Assembly (NCBI GenBank): GCA_035304345.1
Contig: DATGQE010000039.1
Location: 1-64,000, forward strand
Origin: IDS-8 sp035304345
GTDB taxonomy: Bacteria; Pseudomonadota; Gammaproteobacteria; Steroidobacterales; Woeseiaceae
DNA: 64,000 nt
Direction of reading: 5' to 3'
Part shown: piece after piece, positions 35,114 to 44,588 of the stretch
How positions within the stretch are numbered: the stretch's first letter is position 1
How the letters are laid out: each line of letters opens with the position of its first letter
Translations under genes and position numbers: made by a program
The notes under the pieces: generated by a model
Told to the model about the DNA's origin: nothing
Databases searched by the model: none
The model's input: the letters and a program-made list of their open reading frames with translations, nothing else

Positions 35114-35851
35114 ATGCCCCGGACCCGGTCCATGGTCGCGGTGGGCGCCGCGATCTTCCTCGTCGGCCTGCTCGCATCGTTCCCGGCGCGCGTGGCCTAT
35201 CGCTGGTTCGTGCCGGAGAACGTGCTCCTCGGCGGCATCTCCGGCACGACGTGGCGCGGGACGGCAGCCGAGGCGCGCCTCGACGGCCTGTACCTCAGGG
35301 ACTTCGCCTGGCGGTTCCGCCCGCTCGCCCTGCTCACGGCGCGGGCGCGCTACTCGTTGAGCGCACGCTCGCCGGCCGGGCCGGTCAGCGGCGACGTCGC
35401 CGTCGGGTTCGGTGGCGTGGTGCACGTCAGCGGGCTGCGTGCGCGGCTGCCGCTCGCGGCGCTGAGCGATCTCGCGACGTTCGCCGGCGTCGACGGCCTG
35501 CTCGACGCCGACGTCTCGTCGCTGACGCTCGACGACGGGCTCCCGGTGCGCGCCGAGGGGTCGCTGGAGGTGTCCCGCCTGGTCGCGCGCCAGCTCGCGC
35601 CGGTGCCGCTCGGAACGTACCGTGCCGAGCTCACGACGGTGGACGACGTGCTGCGGGCCGAGATCCGCGATGTCGCCGGCGCGCTCGACCTCGAGGGCAC
35701 GTTTGAGATCCGGCCGGATCGCACCTACCTGCTCGCCGGACGCGTCGCCGCCGCGCCGGGAGCGCCCGAAGGCGTTGCACGCCAGCTCGCGTTCCTGGGC
35801 TCGCCCGACGCGGACGGCATGCGCCCGTTCCGCTTCGAAGGACGATTGTGA
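35114..35851 (+). CDS. gspN: Type II secretion protein GspN
   Basis: A 245-residue protein with one N-terminal membrane helix (about 7-27) and a periplasmic beta-rich domain with ISGTTWRGTA and the AGxLxLEG-type strands typical of GspN. Its role in secretion is accessory and not required in all systems. It ends the operon; 19 bp separate it from the stop of the convergent helicase gene. GspC, D, E and F are absent from the window. Confidence 0.85.
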   Translation: MPRTRSMVAVGAAIFLVGLLASFPARVAYRWFVPENVLLGGISGTTWRGTAAEARLDGLYLRDFAWRFRPLALLTARARYSLSARSPAGPVSGDVAVGFGGVVHVSGLRARLPLAALSDLATFAGVDGLLDADVSSLTLDDGLPVRAEGSLEVSRLVARQLAPVPLGTYRAELTTVDDVLRAEIRDVAGALDLEGTFEIRPDRTYLLAGRVAAAPGAPEGVARQLAFLGSPDADGMRPFRFEGRL

Positions 35852-35870
35852 AGCCGCCGGCCGGCGACGG

Positions 35871-38800
35871 TCATTCCCGTGCGCGTGAGCTCGCGGGACC
35901 TGCGAGCGGCACCGGCACGAGCTCCGACAACAGCGGGAAGTAGAGCGCGGCGCGCACCGGCGCGCCGGTGAGGCTTGCGTACAGGTGCGCGTACTTCTCG
36001 AGCTGCGGCCGGTAGCGCTCCACCTCGTCCGCCAGGAAGCGCGCCAGGGCGCCGCCTTCGTGCACGCTCGTCTTGTAATCGACGATCCAGTGCACGCCGT
36101 CGTCGTCCACGCGCACGCGGTCGAGCACGACCGTCTCGAGGCGCCCTTCCCACCAGCCGGTGAGCGGGAGCTCGGCGTGCCCTTCTCCCGACAGCAGCCA
36201 GCGGCCGCGCGCGTCCTCGAGTGCCTGCTCGAGGGCCTGCCGCACCCGTTGGCAAACGGGCTCGAGATCGGCCGCGGGCACGCCGAGCTCCGCGGCCCAG
36301 CGCCGCGTCACCGCGCCCAGCCCAGGGGGCATGGCCGGCGGGTCCGCGCCCTCGTCCGCGATGCGCTTCAGCCAGCGGTGTACCAGCGTGCCGGCCTGGC
36401 GGGTCAGCGTGCCCACCCAGTCGTAGCTCACAGGCTGCGCCGCCTGCGGGTCCGGCACGGTCCGGGCAGTCGCGCCGGGCGGCTCCGCCGGGGGCGGCAG
36501 GCGGAGCGCCGCCTCGGGCAGTTGCCGCCGCTGCGGCCGGCGCAGCACCTGGCGCGGGCGCCCGGCCGCCGTGTCGCTTCCCCGCTGCGCGAACGCGGCC
36601 TCGAAGTCCTCGCGCACCGCCGGCCACAGGCTGCCGAGCAGCGTGCCGGACGACGGCGTGCGCAGCCGCTTGCCGTCCGCGGACGGCTCCGCGTGCCCGA
36701 CGAGGTGCAGGCTCTGCCGCGCTCGCGTGCACGCGACGTACAGCAGCCGGTCCTGCTCCAGCCGGTCCTTTTCCTGCCCCGCCGCCTCGATCCAGGCGTG
36801 CAGCCGGTCGCCCTCCCCGCGCGCGCCGATCGCGCTCACGAGCAGCCCGCTCCCGTCGCTGCCCGGCAGCGTGAGCCACGACAGGACGGCCCTGCGGTCG
36901 CCGCGCGCGCGGCGGCCGAGGGCGTACAGGATCACGTGATCGAACTCGAGTCCCTTCGCGCGGTGAATCGTCATCACCTGCACCCGTGCATCGGCGGACG
37001 TGCCGCTCTGCACGCGCTCGCGATCGAGCAGGTGCTCGAGCTCGGCGGGGTCTTCGAGCGTGCCGGCGGCTTCGTTCCGCTCCAGCACGTCGAGGAAGCG
37101 GTAGACGTTGTCGACGGCGGCGGGATTCACGAGCCGCGGGCCGCCGAGCGCGTACCAGGCGCGCTCGACGCGATCGCGCAGGCAGAGCAGCCCGTGGGGA
37201 TCGAGCAGCGGCTCGAGCGTCGCGACGAACCGCTCCGCGTGCGCGCGGCCCTCCGGCGATAGCGCCGCGACGCGCAGCTCGTCGTGCAGCAGCTCCCACA
37301 CGGTGCGGTGGCGGTCGTTGCGGACGAGCGCATGCAGGTCCGCCCACGACAATCCGACCCACGGGGCCCGTAGCAACGCAAGCCAGGCGATGCGGTCGCC
37401 GCGATGGCAGAGCGCGCGGGCGAGCGCGCGCAGCTCGATGATCTCCGGCACGTCGGTGAGGCGATCGATCTCGATCGCCTGGTAAGCGATCCCCGCTTCG
37501 CGCAGCTTCTCGAGCACCGGTGCGAGCTGCGCCCGGCTGCGGACGAGCACCGCGATGCTCTGCTCCCGCGGGTGCTCCGCGAGGCAGCGCTCGATGACGG
37601 CGAGCCCACGCGCCGCTTCGAGCGCAGGATCGCCGCCGATCACCGCATGCACCCGGCAGGTGCCGCCGCGCTCCTCCCCGGCGGCGACCGACGCCGTGTA
37701 GGAGATCGCGCCGCTGGCGGCGTCGTCCGTCGCCGGGAACACGCGCGGGAACACCTCGTTGAACCAGTGCACCAGTGCCGGCGCCGAGCGGAAGTTGCGG
37801 CGCAGCACCAGTGGCTCGAGCTCCACGCCGCCGATGCCCCGGCTGCGCGCGAGCAGGAACTGCCCGACCTCCGCGTCGCGGAAACGGTAGATCGACTGCA
37901 TCGGGTCGCCGACGCAGAACAGCGTCCGGCCGTCGCCCGGCTGCCAGCCGGCCACGAGCTTCTCGAGCAGCCGGTACTGCGCGAGCGAGGTGTCCTGCAT
38001 CTCGTCCACGAGCAGGTGCCGGATGCCGTAGTCGAGCAGCAGGGCGACGTCGCCGGGGTCCTCGACGCTGCCGAGGGCACGGTCCGCGGCGTTCGCCACC
38101 TCGATGTAGTCCGTCACCCCGTGGGCGCGGAACAGGCGCCGCAGCTCGGCGGCCGCGATCGGCAGCAGCCGGAACAACGCCTGCAGCACCTCCCACTGCC
38201 CGTCGTCGTAGTGCGGGTCAGGCAGGCGCCGCACCTCGTCGAGCAGCGCGCACAACGATTCGTCTCCGTCGAGCACCTCGAGCAGCGCCTGCATGCGCGC
38301 GGCCTCGCGCGGCGACAGGCCGTGGCCGCGCGCGAGCGAGCGCCGCGCGCGGCCCGCCCGCGTGAGGAGCAGGTCCGCGAGCTCCCGCCAGGCCGGCAGG
38401 TACTCGACGGATGCCGCCGGCACCGCGGCGTCCGCCGGTAACCGGGATGCCAGGGCGGCGAGCCGCGCGTTCACGCCGGCCTCCACGTTGCGCTCGAGCG
38501 CGCGCCGCACGCCGTCGCCGGCTTCCGTCAGCGACGTGCCGGTGCCGACGATCGGCAGCCACTGGTCGCGCCGGCCGAGCATGTCGGTGAGGCGCGCGAT
38601 GTAGGCGTCCGTGTCGTTGTCGAGGTGCAGCAGCACGCGCTCCACCGCCGGACGCTCCGGCGCGCCGGCATCGGCGGCCAGCCAGTCGAGCGTGGCGGCG
38701 GCGCCCGCGCCGTACCAGGCCGCGATCTCCTCGTCCGCGAGCACGCGGACCGCGCCGCCCAAGCCGGAGCTGAGCGGCAGCGACGAGGCGATCCACGCGT

Positions 38801-39167
38801 TCAACGCGTCCAGCGTCTGGATGCGCAGGCGCCGCGGCGATTCCGGGAGGCCCCACTCGCGCTCCCGGTCCCGGGCGAGCACGCGGCTTGCCGCCTCCAG
38901 CGTGACGCGCTGGTGCTCTCCCCCCGGCTCGGCGCCGGCCGCCGCGCGCTGGAGCGCATCCATGACCCGAAGCTGCATTTCCTGGGCGGCCTTGCGCGTG
39001 AACGTGATCGCGAGCACCTCTTCCGGCTGCTCGACGGTCGCGAGCAGCGCCAGGTAACGCTGCACGAGGAGTTCGGTTTTGCCGGAGCCGGCGGGCGCCT
39101 GCACGATGAACGAGCGACGCACGTCGAGCGCGGCCGCGCGGGCGGCGCGGTCGTCGTCAGGCTTCAC
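35871..39167 (-). CDS. UvrD-family helicase with C-terminal PD-(D/E)XK nuclease (AddA/RecB-like)
   Basis: A 1098-residue SF1A helicase-nuclease. The Walker A motif QAPAGSGKTELL is near residue 24, the Walker B-type VDEMQDTS near 395, the GRRARG and MTIHRAKGLEFDHV motif near 730, and the nuclease motif WIVDYKTS near 1035. It should unwind and resect DNA double-strand ends with its partner encoded just upstream. Start GTG 39167 overlaps the partner stop by 11 bp. The pair resembles AddAB in having a nuclease domain in each subunit. No RecC or RecD gene is near. Confidence 0.88.
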   Translation of the reverse strand: MKPDDDRAARAAALDVRRSFIVQAPAGSGKTELLVQRYLALLATVEQPEEVLAITFTRKAAQEMQLRVMDALQRAAAGAEPGGEHQRVTLEAASRVLARDREREWGLPESPRRLRIQTLDALNAWIASSLPLSSGLGGAVRVLADEEIAAWYGAGAAATLDWLAADAGAPERPAVERVLLHLDNDTDAYIARLTDMLGRRDQWLPIVGTGTSLTEAGDGVRRALERNVEAGVNARLAALASRLPADAAVPAASVEYLPAWRELADLLLTRAGRARRSLARGHGLSPREAARMQALLEVLDGDESLCALLDEVRRLPDPHYDDGQWEVLQALFRLLPIAAAELRRLFRAHGVTDYIEVANAADRALGSVEDPGDVALLLDYGIRHLLVDEMQDTSLAQYRLLEKLVAGWQPGDGRTLFCVGDPMQSIYRFRDAEVGQFLLARSRGIGGVELEPLVLRRNFRSAPALVHWFNEVFPRVFPATDDAASGAISYTASVAAGEERGGTCRVHAVIGGDPALEAARGLAVIERCLAEHPREQSIAVLVRSRAQLAPVLEKLREAGIAYQAIEIDRLTDVPEIIELRALARALCHRGDRIAWLALLRAPWVGLSWADLHALVRNDRHRTVWELLHDELRVAALSPEGRAHAERFVATLEPLLDPHGLLCLRDRVERAWYALGGPRLVNPAAVDNVYRFLDVLERNEAAGTLEDPAELEHLLDRERVQSGTSADARVQVMTIHRAKGLEFDHVILYALGRRARGDRRAVLSWLTLPGSDGSGLLVSAIGARGEGDRLHAWIEAAGQEKDRLEQDRLLYVACTRARQSLHLVGHAEPSADGKRLRTPSSGTLLGSLWPAVREDFEAAFAQRGSDTAAGRPRQVLRRPQRRQLPEAALRLPPPAEPPGATARTVPDPQAAQPVSYDWVGTLTRQAGTLVHRWLKRIADEGADPPAMPPGLGAVTRRWAAELGVPAADLEPVCQRVRQALEQALEDARGRWLLSGEGHAELPLTGWWEGRLETVVLDRVRVDDDGVHWIVDYKTSVHEGGALARFLADEVERYRPQLEKYAHLYASLTGAPVRAALYFPLLSELVPVPLAGPASSRARE

Positions 39168-41778
39168 GCCTGAGCTCCTCCACGCGGCTCAACAGGCTGA
39201 GCGGGCGCGCCTCGTCCGGCGGGCGGGCGACGTTCACGCGCACGTCGCCCGCGGCAAACGCCTCGATCGTGCCCGCGACCTGGCGTTTCCATTCCCCGAG
39301 CCGCTCCTGCCAGGCGGCCGGCTCCAGCGGGCTCCACTCCACGCTCGCGCCCACGGCGCGGTAGCGGATGCCGGACGGGCGGAGCTGCACGGTGGCGAGC
39401 CCGCCGACCGGCTCGGCCAGTGCCGCGGCATAGACGACGAGCTGCAGGTCGGTGGGCTCGCCGTTGCGGTCGAGGAACGGCTGCTCCTCCCCGGTCTTGT
39501 AGTCGATGACGAGCAGCGAGTCGTCGCCCAGCCGGTCGAGCCGGTCGACGCGCAGCGCGAGCGTCACGCCGTGCGCGACGAGCGTGAGCGCCCTCTCGAC
39601 GCCCTCGACGGCGAACGGGCGGCGCGCGATCTCCGCGGCGAGGAAGGCCTCGAGCAGCGCGGTGAGCCGCGCGTGCTCGAGCGCGAGCAGCCGCCGCAGC
39701 ACGGCATCCGCGTGCCGCTCGTGCGGCTTGAGCGCCGCGGCCAGCGACGCGGCGATGCGGGCACTGCGCTGAGCGGCGGTCCAGCCCGCGAGGTCGGCCG
39801 AGCGCGGCTGCCCGTCGAGCAGGCGGCGGAGCGCGTCGTGCGCGATCTGGCCCGAGCGGCGCGCCGGCAGGCCGGGCGTGACCGGCGCGAGCTCGCTCAC
39901 GCCGAGCCGCCCGTGCGCGAACGCCGAGAACGGGTCGAGCCGCTGCCGGGTCACGGTACGGGCGCCGCCGCGGATGCGCTCGTCGGGCTGCACGCGCGGG
40001 ACCGGGTCCGCCGCCGCCTCGCTCACGGCGGGCCCCGCGAGGCGGGCGGCATGCCAGCCGGGGTCCGCGACCGGCGCGGCCGCGGCCGCCGCGGCGGCGG
40101 GGAGCAGCGGGCTCGGCGCGTGCGGCCGGTCGCCCTCGGCCGCGGGCCAGCTCAGGACCACCGACGGCGCGCTCGCGACCAGCCGGGACAGCACCCTGCG
40201 CGCAAACGCGAGCGTATCCGCGGGCGTCGCGTCGGGCATGCCCGCGCGCCGCTGCAGCGAGCGCGAGACGAGCGCGAGCGGGTGCGACGGCGGCGGCCAT
40301 TGCAGCGCGTGCAGGTTGCCGACCCACAGGTGATCGAACTCGAGCCCGAGCGCTTCCTCGGGCGGCAGGACCTGCACCTGCCCCGGGCCCGATTCCGGCT
40401 GGAACGGCGTGTCCGCGGCGGCCCGCGCAAGCCGGGCGAGCGCTTCGCCAAAGCCGAGGCGCGGGCGCACGGGCTCGATGCGCGCGAGCTCGTTCAGGAG
40501 CTCCCGCCAGCGGTTGACGAGCTGGAATTCCGCGCTGTCGAGCGGCCGCGTCCCGGGCCAGCCGACGGCGTCGAGCAGCGCGTGCATGCGCTCCGTCCAG
40601 GCGGCGGGCGTGTCCGGCCCGGCATCGGCGTACCGGCTTTCGGCCACCCGCGCCACGCGCCGCAGCCACTCCTCGGCGTCGGGTCCGTCGTCGCGTTGCG
40701 CGAGCAAGGCGAGCACGGCCGCCGCGCTCCAGCGGCGCTCCGGGTGGCGGCGCAGCTCGAGCTCGAGGCGTGCCGAGCCGTCGATCGCCGTCTCCCCCGG
40801 GAAGGAGGCGCGCAGCAGGACGCCGACCTCGCGCGAGCCGAGCGGCTGCGTCGTCCAGCGCAGCCAGGACAGCGCGCGCGCGACCAGCGGATAGTCCGCC
40901 AGCCGGCGGCCGTGGGAGACCTGCACGGCTTCGGCGTGGGCGCTGCCGCCGGCCTGCCACCCGGGCACGAAGCCTTCGCGCACCAGGCGGGCGGCACGCG
41001 CGGCATCGTGCTCCAGCCCCGGGTAGACGATGGCCACCCGCGCCGCCGGATTTTCGAGGAGCCTCTCCCGCGCCCAGGCGCCCGCTGCCCGGAGCTCGGC
41101 GCTCGCGTCCGCGGCCTCAAGCACGCGCGGCGTGGCCGCGCGCCGCTCCGGCGGCACGCTCACCCGGCAGCCGCGCCGCTCGAGCGCCTCGAGCAGCCGC
41201 TCGAGCGCGGGTGTCCGGCGATCGAAACCCGCGAGCACCAGCCGCGCCGGCGCGCGCACGCGGCCCGCGTCGAGGCCGGCGGCCACCTGCGCCGCCACTC
41301 CCGCCGCGTCCAGCCAGCCGTTCGCGGCCAGCGCGCGGCCGTATTCCCGCGCCGCCCGGGCGAAGCGCTGCTCGTCCCCGGTGACCGCCGCGCGCGCGAG
41401 CGTATCGACGTCGACGTTCCACTCGGCCAGCCGCCGCCAGGCGCGCCGCGCGGCCGGCACGAACGCCGCGGCATCGACCCGGTCGAGCCCGGCGGCGCGT
41501 TCCAGGCAACGCTCCCACAGCACGGCGCTCGCCTGCGCTCCCAGTCGCTGCGGCAACGGGTCGCTGGCCGGCCACGCTTCCAGCCGCGTCTCCAGCCACG
41601 CGTCGAGCGGCAGCACGGCCGGCGTGTGCCAGGCGCGCCGGCCGGCGAGGAGCTGGCGCTCCGCGTACGCCTGCCTCAGCTCGCGGGCGAGGCGCCGGCC
41701 GGCCGTCACCACCTCCGCGCCTTCCGCGAGCGCGTCGTCGAGCCAGCGGTAAGCCGCTGCCAGTCCCGCGGCGGCCAC
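39157..41778 (-). CDS. PD-(D/E)XK nuclease-family DNA repair protein (AddB-like partner)
   Basis: An 873-residue protein. The N-terminal part is a degenerate helicase-like fold without a clear Walker A, as in AddB; the segment VLPPEEALGLEFDHLWVGN near 520 resembles the helicase motif that follows the ATPase core. The C-terminal nuclease has LLVIDYKTGEEQPF near 775. In gammaproteobacteria such genes are called probable DNA repair proteins and sit next to a UvrD-like helicase. The start is GTG 41778, two bases after the CaiB stop; the frame reaching 42066 is a shadow. Confidence 0.82.
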   Translation of the reverse strand: MAAAGLAAAYRWLDDALAEGAEVVTAGRRLARELRQAYAERQLLAGRRAWHTPAVLPLDAWLETRLEAWPASDPLPQRLGAQASAVLWERCLERAAGLDRVDAAAFVPAARRAWRRLAEWNVDVDTLARAAVTGDEQRFARAAREYGRALAANGWLDAAGVAAQVAAGLDAGRVRAPARLVLAGFDRRTPALERLLEALERRGCRVSVPPERRAATPRVLEAADASAELRAAGAWARERLLENPAARVAIVYPGLEHDAARAARLVREGFVPGWQAGGSAHAEAVQVSHGRRLADYPLVARALSWLRWTTQPLGSREVGVLLRASFPGETAIDGSARLELELRRHPERRWSAAAVLALLAQRDDGPDAEEWLRRVARVAESRYADAGPDTPAAWTERMHALLDAVGWPGTRPLDSAEFQLVNRWRELLNELARIEPVRPRLGFGEALARLARAAADTPFQPESGPGQVQVLPPEEALGLEFDHLWVGNLHALQWPPPSHPLALVSRSLQRRAGMPDATPADTLAFARRVLSRLVASAPSVVLSWPAAEGDRPHAPSPLLPAAAAAAAAPVADPGWHAARLAGPAVSEAAADPVPRVQPDERIRGGARTVTRQRLDPFSAFAHGRLGVSELAPVTPGLPARRSGQIAHDALRRLLDGQPRSADLAGWTAAQRSARIAASLAAALKPHERHADAVLRRLLALEHARLTALLEAFLAAEIARRPFAVEGVERALTLVAHGVTLALRVDRLDRLGDDSLLVIDYKTGEEQPFLDRNGEPTDLQLVVYAAALAEPVGGLATVQLRPSGIRYRAVGASVEWSPLEPAAWQERLGEWKRQVAGTIEAFAAGDVRVNVARPPDEARPLSLLSRVEELRREA

Positions 41779-41780
41779 GC

Positions 41781-43001
41781 TCAGACGACCCCGTCGGCCC
41801 GCAAGGCGGCGATTTCCGCGGACGGGTACCCGAGCTCGGCGAGAACCTCGTCGGTATGCTGTCCCAGCGTCGGCGACGCGGTCTCGTGACGCACCGGCGT
41901 GCCGGAGAACCGCACCGGGTTCGCGATCGTCGGCACGTCGCCGGCGCGCGGATGAGGCAGCCGTCGCACGAGCTCGCGCTCGTGCGCCTGCGGACCCGAG
42001 AACACCTCCGCGAGATCGTTGATCGGCCCCGCAGGGACGCCGTGACGGGCGAGGAGCGCATCCCACTCGGCGGTCGGGCGTGCACGAAACACGGCCGCGA
42101 GCAGTGCCACGAGCTCGTCGCGGTTCTCGACGCGCGCGGCGTTGTCGGCGAACTTCGGCGACGTGGCGAGCTCGGGACGCCCGATGCAGGCGGCGAGCGC
42201 GCGGAACTGGCGCTCGTTGCCGACGGCCACCATCAGGTGCCCGTCGGCGGTGGCGAACACCTGGTAGGGCACGATGTTCGGGTGCGCGTTGCCGAGGCGA
42301 CGCGGCACCGTGCCGCCGACGAGCCAGTTCATTCCCTGGTTGGCGAGCCAGGCGACCTGGCTGTCATACAGCGCGACGTCGATGTGCTGGCCGCGCCCCG
42401 TACGCTCGCGCGCGTGCAACGCGGCGAGCACGGCGCTCGCGGCATACATGCCGGCCATGAGATCCGCGACGGCCACGCCGACTTTCTGCGGCTCGCCGTC
42501 GGGCTCGCCGGTGATGCTCATCAGGCCGCCCGTCGCCTGGATCATCGCGTCGAAGCCGGGCGCCCGCGCGCGCGTGCCCGCCTGGCCGTAGGCCGTGATG
42601 GAGCAGTACACGAGCGACGGCATCTGCGCGAGCAGGCTCGCCGCGTCGAGCCCGTACTGCGCCAGCGAGCCCGGCCGGAAATTCTCGACGAGCACGTCGC
42701 TCGAGCCCGCGAGTCGCTCGACGATCTCCCGTCCGCGCGCATCCGCGAAGTTGACGGTGATCGAGCGCTTGTTGCGATTCGCGCAGTGAAAGTAGGCCGC
42801 GTCGATCGGCGCGTCGTCGCGCGCGTCGCGCACCCACGGCGGGCCCCAGCGGCGCGTCTCGTCGCCGCCGGCGGGATGCTCCACCTTGATCACTTCCGCG
42901 CCGAAATCCGCGAGCAGCTGGGTTGCCCAGGGTCCGGCGAGGATGCGGGTGAGATCGAGCACCCGGATGCCGGCGAGCGGTGGCGCGGGAAAATTTTTCA
43001 C
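41781..43001 (-). CDS. Class III CoA-transferase (CaiB/BaiF family)
   Basis: A 406-residue interlocked-dimer CoA-transferase. Family features are GIRVLDLTRILAGPWATQLL at the N-terminus, ANRNKRSITV near 81, LVENFRPGS near 110, and the catalytic Asp region GQHIDVALYD near 207. It moves CoA between carboxylic acids; oxalate, carnitine, mesaconate and succinate enzymes all look alike, so the substrate is unknown. It is directly upstream of the DNA repair pair, with only 2 bp between, which is an odd operon partner. Confidence 0.9.
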   Translation of the reverse strand: MKNFPAPPLAGIRVLDLTRILAGPWATQLLADFGAEVIKVEHPAGGDETRRWGPPWVRDARDDAPIDAAYFHCANRNKRSITVNFADARGREIVERLAGSSDVLVENFRPGSLAQYGLDAASLLAQMPSLVYCSITAYGQAGTRARAPGFDAMIQATGGLMSITGEPDGEPQKVGVAVADLMAGMYAASAVLAALHARERTGRGQHIDVALYDSQVAWLANQGMNWLVGGTVPRRLGNAHPNIVPYQVFATADGHLMVAVGNERQFRALAACIGRPELATSPKFADNAARVENRDELVALLAAVFRARPTAEWDALLARHGVPAGPINDLAEVFSGPQAHERELVRRLPHPRAGDVPTIANPVRFSGTPVRHETASPTLGQHTDEVLAELGYPSAEIAALRADGVV

Positions 43002-43056
43002 CGGGCGATTGTCGAGTGCACGTCACGGCGCCGCAAGACGGCAAATGGCGACGCCC

Positions 43057-43093
43057 AATAAAAACCCGGCCAACCCTCGCGGGTCGGCCGGGT
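43057..43093 (-). terminator. Rho-independent terminator after the DUF6491-like lipoprotein gene
   Basis: On the minus strand the stem ACCCGGCC / GGCCGGGT (arms at 43086-43093 and 43064-43071) has an inner ACCC/GGGT extension and is followed by TTTTATT. It lies 60 bp after the lipoprotein stop and before the CaiB start, so it separates the two. Confidence 0.85.
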
Positions 43094-43154
43094 GGGTCCG
43101 CACGGAGATTTGCGGATTGCGCGGCCGAGTCGCCCGACCGTGAGGTCCTGCGGC

Positions 43155-43637
43155 TCAGCCTAGCTCTTCGACCTCGGCGCCTTTCACGTTGCCCGGCTCC
43201 GGGGCCTGTTGCCGGGACGGCTCCTTCTTGCCGAACCGGACGAGTAACTGTTCGACCTGCTCTTCGTTCACGCGGCTGATCGACTGGATGCCGACGGCCT
43301 CGCGATTGAGCGAGCCGACGACGATCGCGTCACCGCCGTAAGGGCAAAGCCGATCGTCGCGGGATGAGAACCCCAACTGGAACGATGACCGGAGCTCAAA
43401 CGACGGTCGAAACAATGTGACGAAATAGGCCCGGTTGGCCGGACCGTAGATCAGCAGATTGCGATCGTCGAGCGTCCTATAGTCTCGGATAGTCGAGATG
43501 AGGATGCAATCGCTGCCGTGATAATCGATGTCCCGGGCCTCGGCGGTACGCTCCTCGCCGGTCCCGGCGCAAGCTGCCAAAAAACTCAAAAAAAGGAGCG
43601 TAACTAACGGATTAATATAGCTATTCTTTAACCTCAT
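43155..43637 (-). CDS. Lipoprotein resembling DUF6491
   Basis: A 160-residue lipoprotein: signal MRLKN..LLFLSFLAAC with the lipobox Cys near residue 23. The mature part has SDCILISTIRDYRTLDDRNLLIYG, LFRPSFELRSSFQLGF and DDRLCPYGGDAIVVGS, a pattern I associate with DUF6491, which has no known function. The start at 43637 is chosen from the signal peptide; its GGAG is unusually close to the ATG, and a longer frame to 43859 runs into the sseA gene. The 5' end and upstream bases are clearly AT-richer than the neighbours. Confidence 0.7.
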   Translation of the reverse strand: MRLKNSYINPLVTLLFLSFLAACAGTGEERTAEARDIDYHGSDCILISTIRDYRTLDDRNLLIYGPANRAYFVTLFRPSFELRSSFQLGFSSRDDRLCPYGGDAIVVGSLNREAVGIQSISRVNEEQVEQLLVRFGKKEPSRQQAPEPGNVKGAEVEELG

Positions 43638-43716
43638 ACTCCTTCTCCCGCGCTCGGGACCGGCTCCCTGGCCGCCCCTCCCGCTGCCACTTGGAGTCAT
43701 CCGCCCGGCATTAAGT

Positions 43717-44568
43717 TCAGGATCCCCCCGCCCGCCGGGCCACGGGCCGCGAGGGGTCCCGGATCCACTCGCTGAAAGAGCCGGCATACAGCCGCGGGGG
43801 CGCGTACCCGGCCAGGGCGGCCGCCACGGCGAGGTGGCAGGCGGTGACCCCGGAGCCACACATGGTCATCCAGTCCCGATCGCGGCCGCCCCCGAGCACG
43901 GGCTCGAGCGCCTGCCGGAGCTCCTCCGGCGAGCGGAAGGTCCCGTCCGGGTTCAGGCCCAGGCGGAACGGGTGGTTGACCGCGCCGGGGATGTGGCCCG
44001 CCACCGGGTCGATGGGCTCCCGCTCGCCCCGGAAACGCTCGGCCTCCCGCGCATCCACGAGCAGCTCGCCGCGCGCGAGCCGTTCCGGGAGCTCCGCGGT
44101 GCTGACGACCCGGTCGGGATCCGGGCGGGCGACGTAGGTCGTCGGCCGGATGTCGGGCACCTCGGCGGTCACGGGCAGCCCTTCCCGCTGCCACGCGGCG
44201 AAACCGCCGTCCAGCAGGCGTGCGTCGCGATGGCCCACCCAGCCGAGGAGCCACCACAGGCGCGCGGCGATCGCCCCGCCGGCCTGGTCGTAGGCCACCA
44301 CCGTGGTACGGTCCGTGATCCCCCAGCGGCCGAGCGTCGCCGCGAACGCGTCCGGATCGGGCAGCGGATGGCGCCCGGTGTCCGGCGTGACCGGCGCCGC
44401 GAGGTCCTCGTCGAGGTGGGCGTACACGGCGCCGGGGATGTGGCCCGCCAGGTAGTCCGCGCGGCCCTTGCCGGGGTCGAGGAGCTCGAACCGGCAGTCC
44501 ACGATGCGCCAGTCCGGATCCTCGAGGTGCGCGGCCAGCTCGCGTGCCGTGACGAGGACGTGCGTCAT
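43717..44568 (-). CDS. sseA: 3-mercaptopyruvate sulfurtransferase
   Basis: A 283-residue protein with two rhodanese domains. The first (1-140) has no active Cys at the loop; the second carries Cys237 in MCGSGVTACH, the loop form typical of mercaptopyruvate rather than thiosulfate sulfurtransferases. It transfers sulfur from 3-mercaptopyruvate to thiols or cyanide. It is divergent from the etfBA operon. Confidence 0.9.
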   Translation of the reverse strand: MTHVLVTARELAAHLEDPDWRIVDCRFELLDPGKGRADYLAGHIPGAVYAHLDEDLAAPVTPDTGRHPLPDPDAFAATLGRWGITDRTTVVAYDQAGGAIAARLWWLLGWVGHRDARLLDGGFAAWQREGLPVTAEVPDIRPTTYVARPDPDRVVSTAELPERLARGELLVDAREAERFRGEREPIDPVAGHIPGAVNHPFRLGLNPDGTFRSPEELRQALEPVLGGGRDRDWMTMCGSGVTACHLAVAAALAGYAPPRLYAGSFSEWIRDPSRPVARRAGGS

Positions 44569-44588
44569 TTGCGGGCCTCCTGCTTTCC

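Noticed and set aside
39079..41889. 936-residue plus-strand frame opposite the AddB-like gene
   Set aside because: Shadow frame with Arg/Ala/Gly/Pro-rich composition and no recognisable domain.
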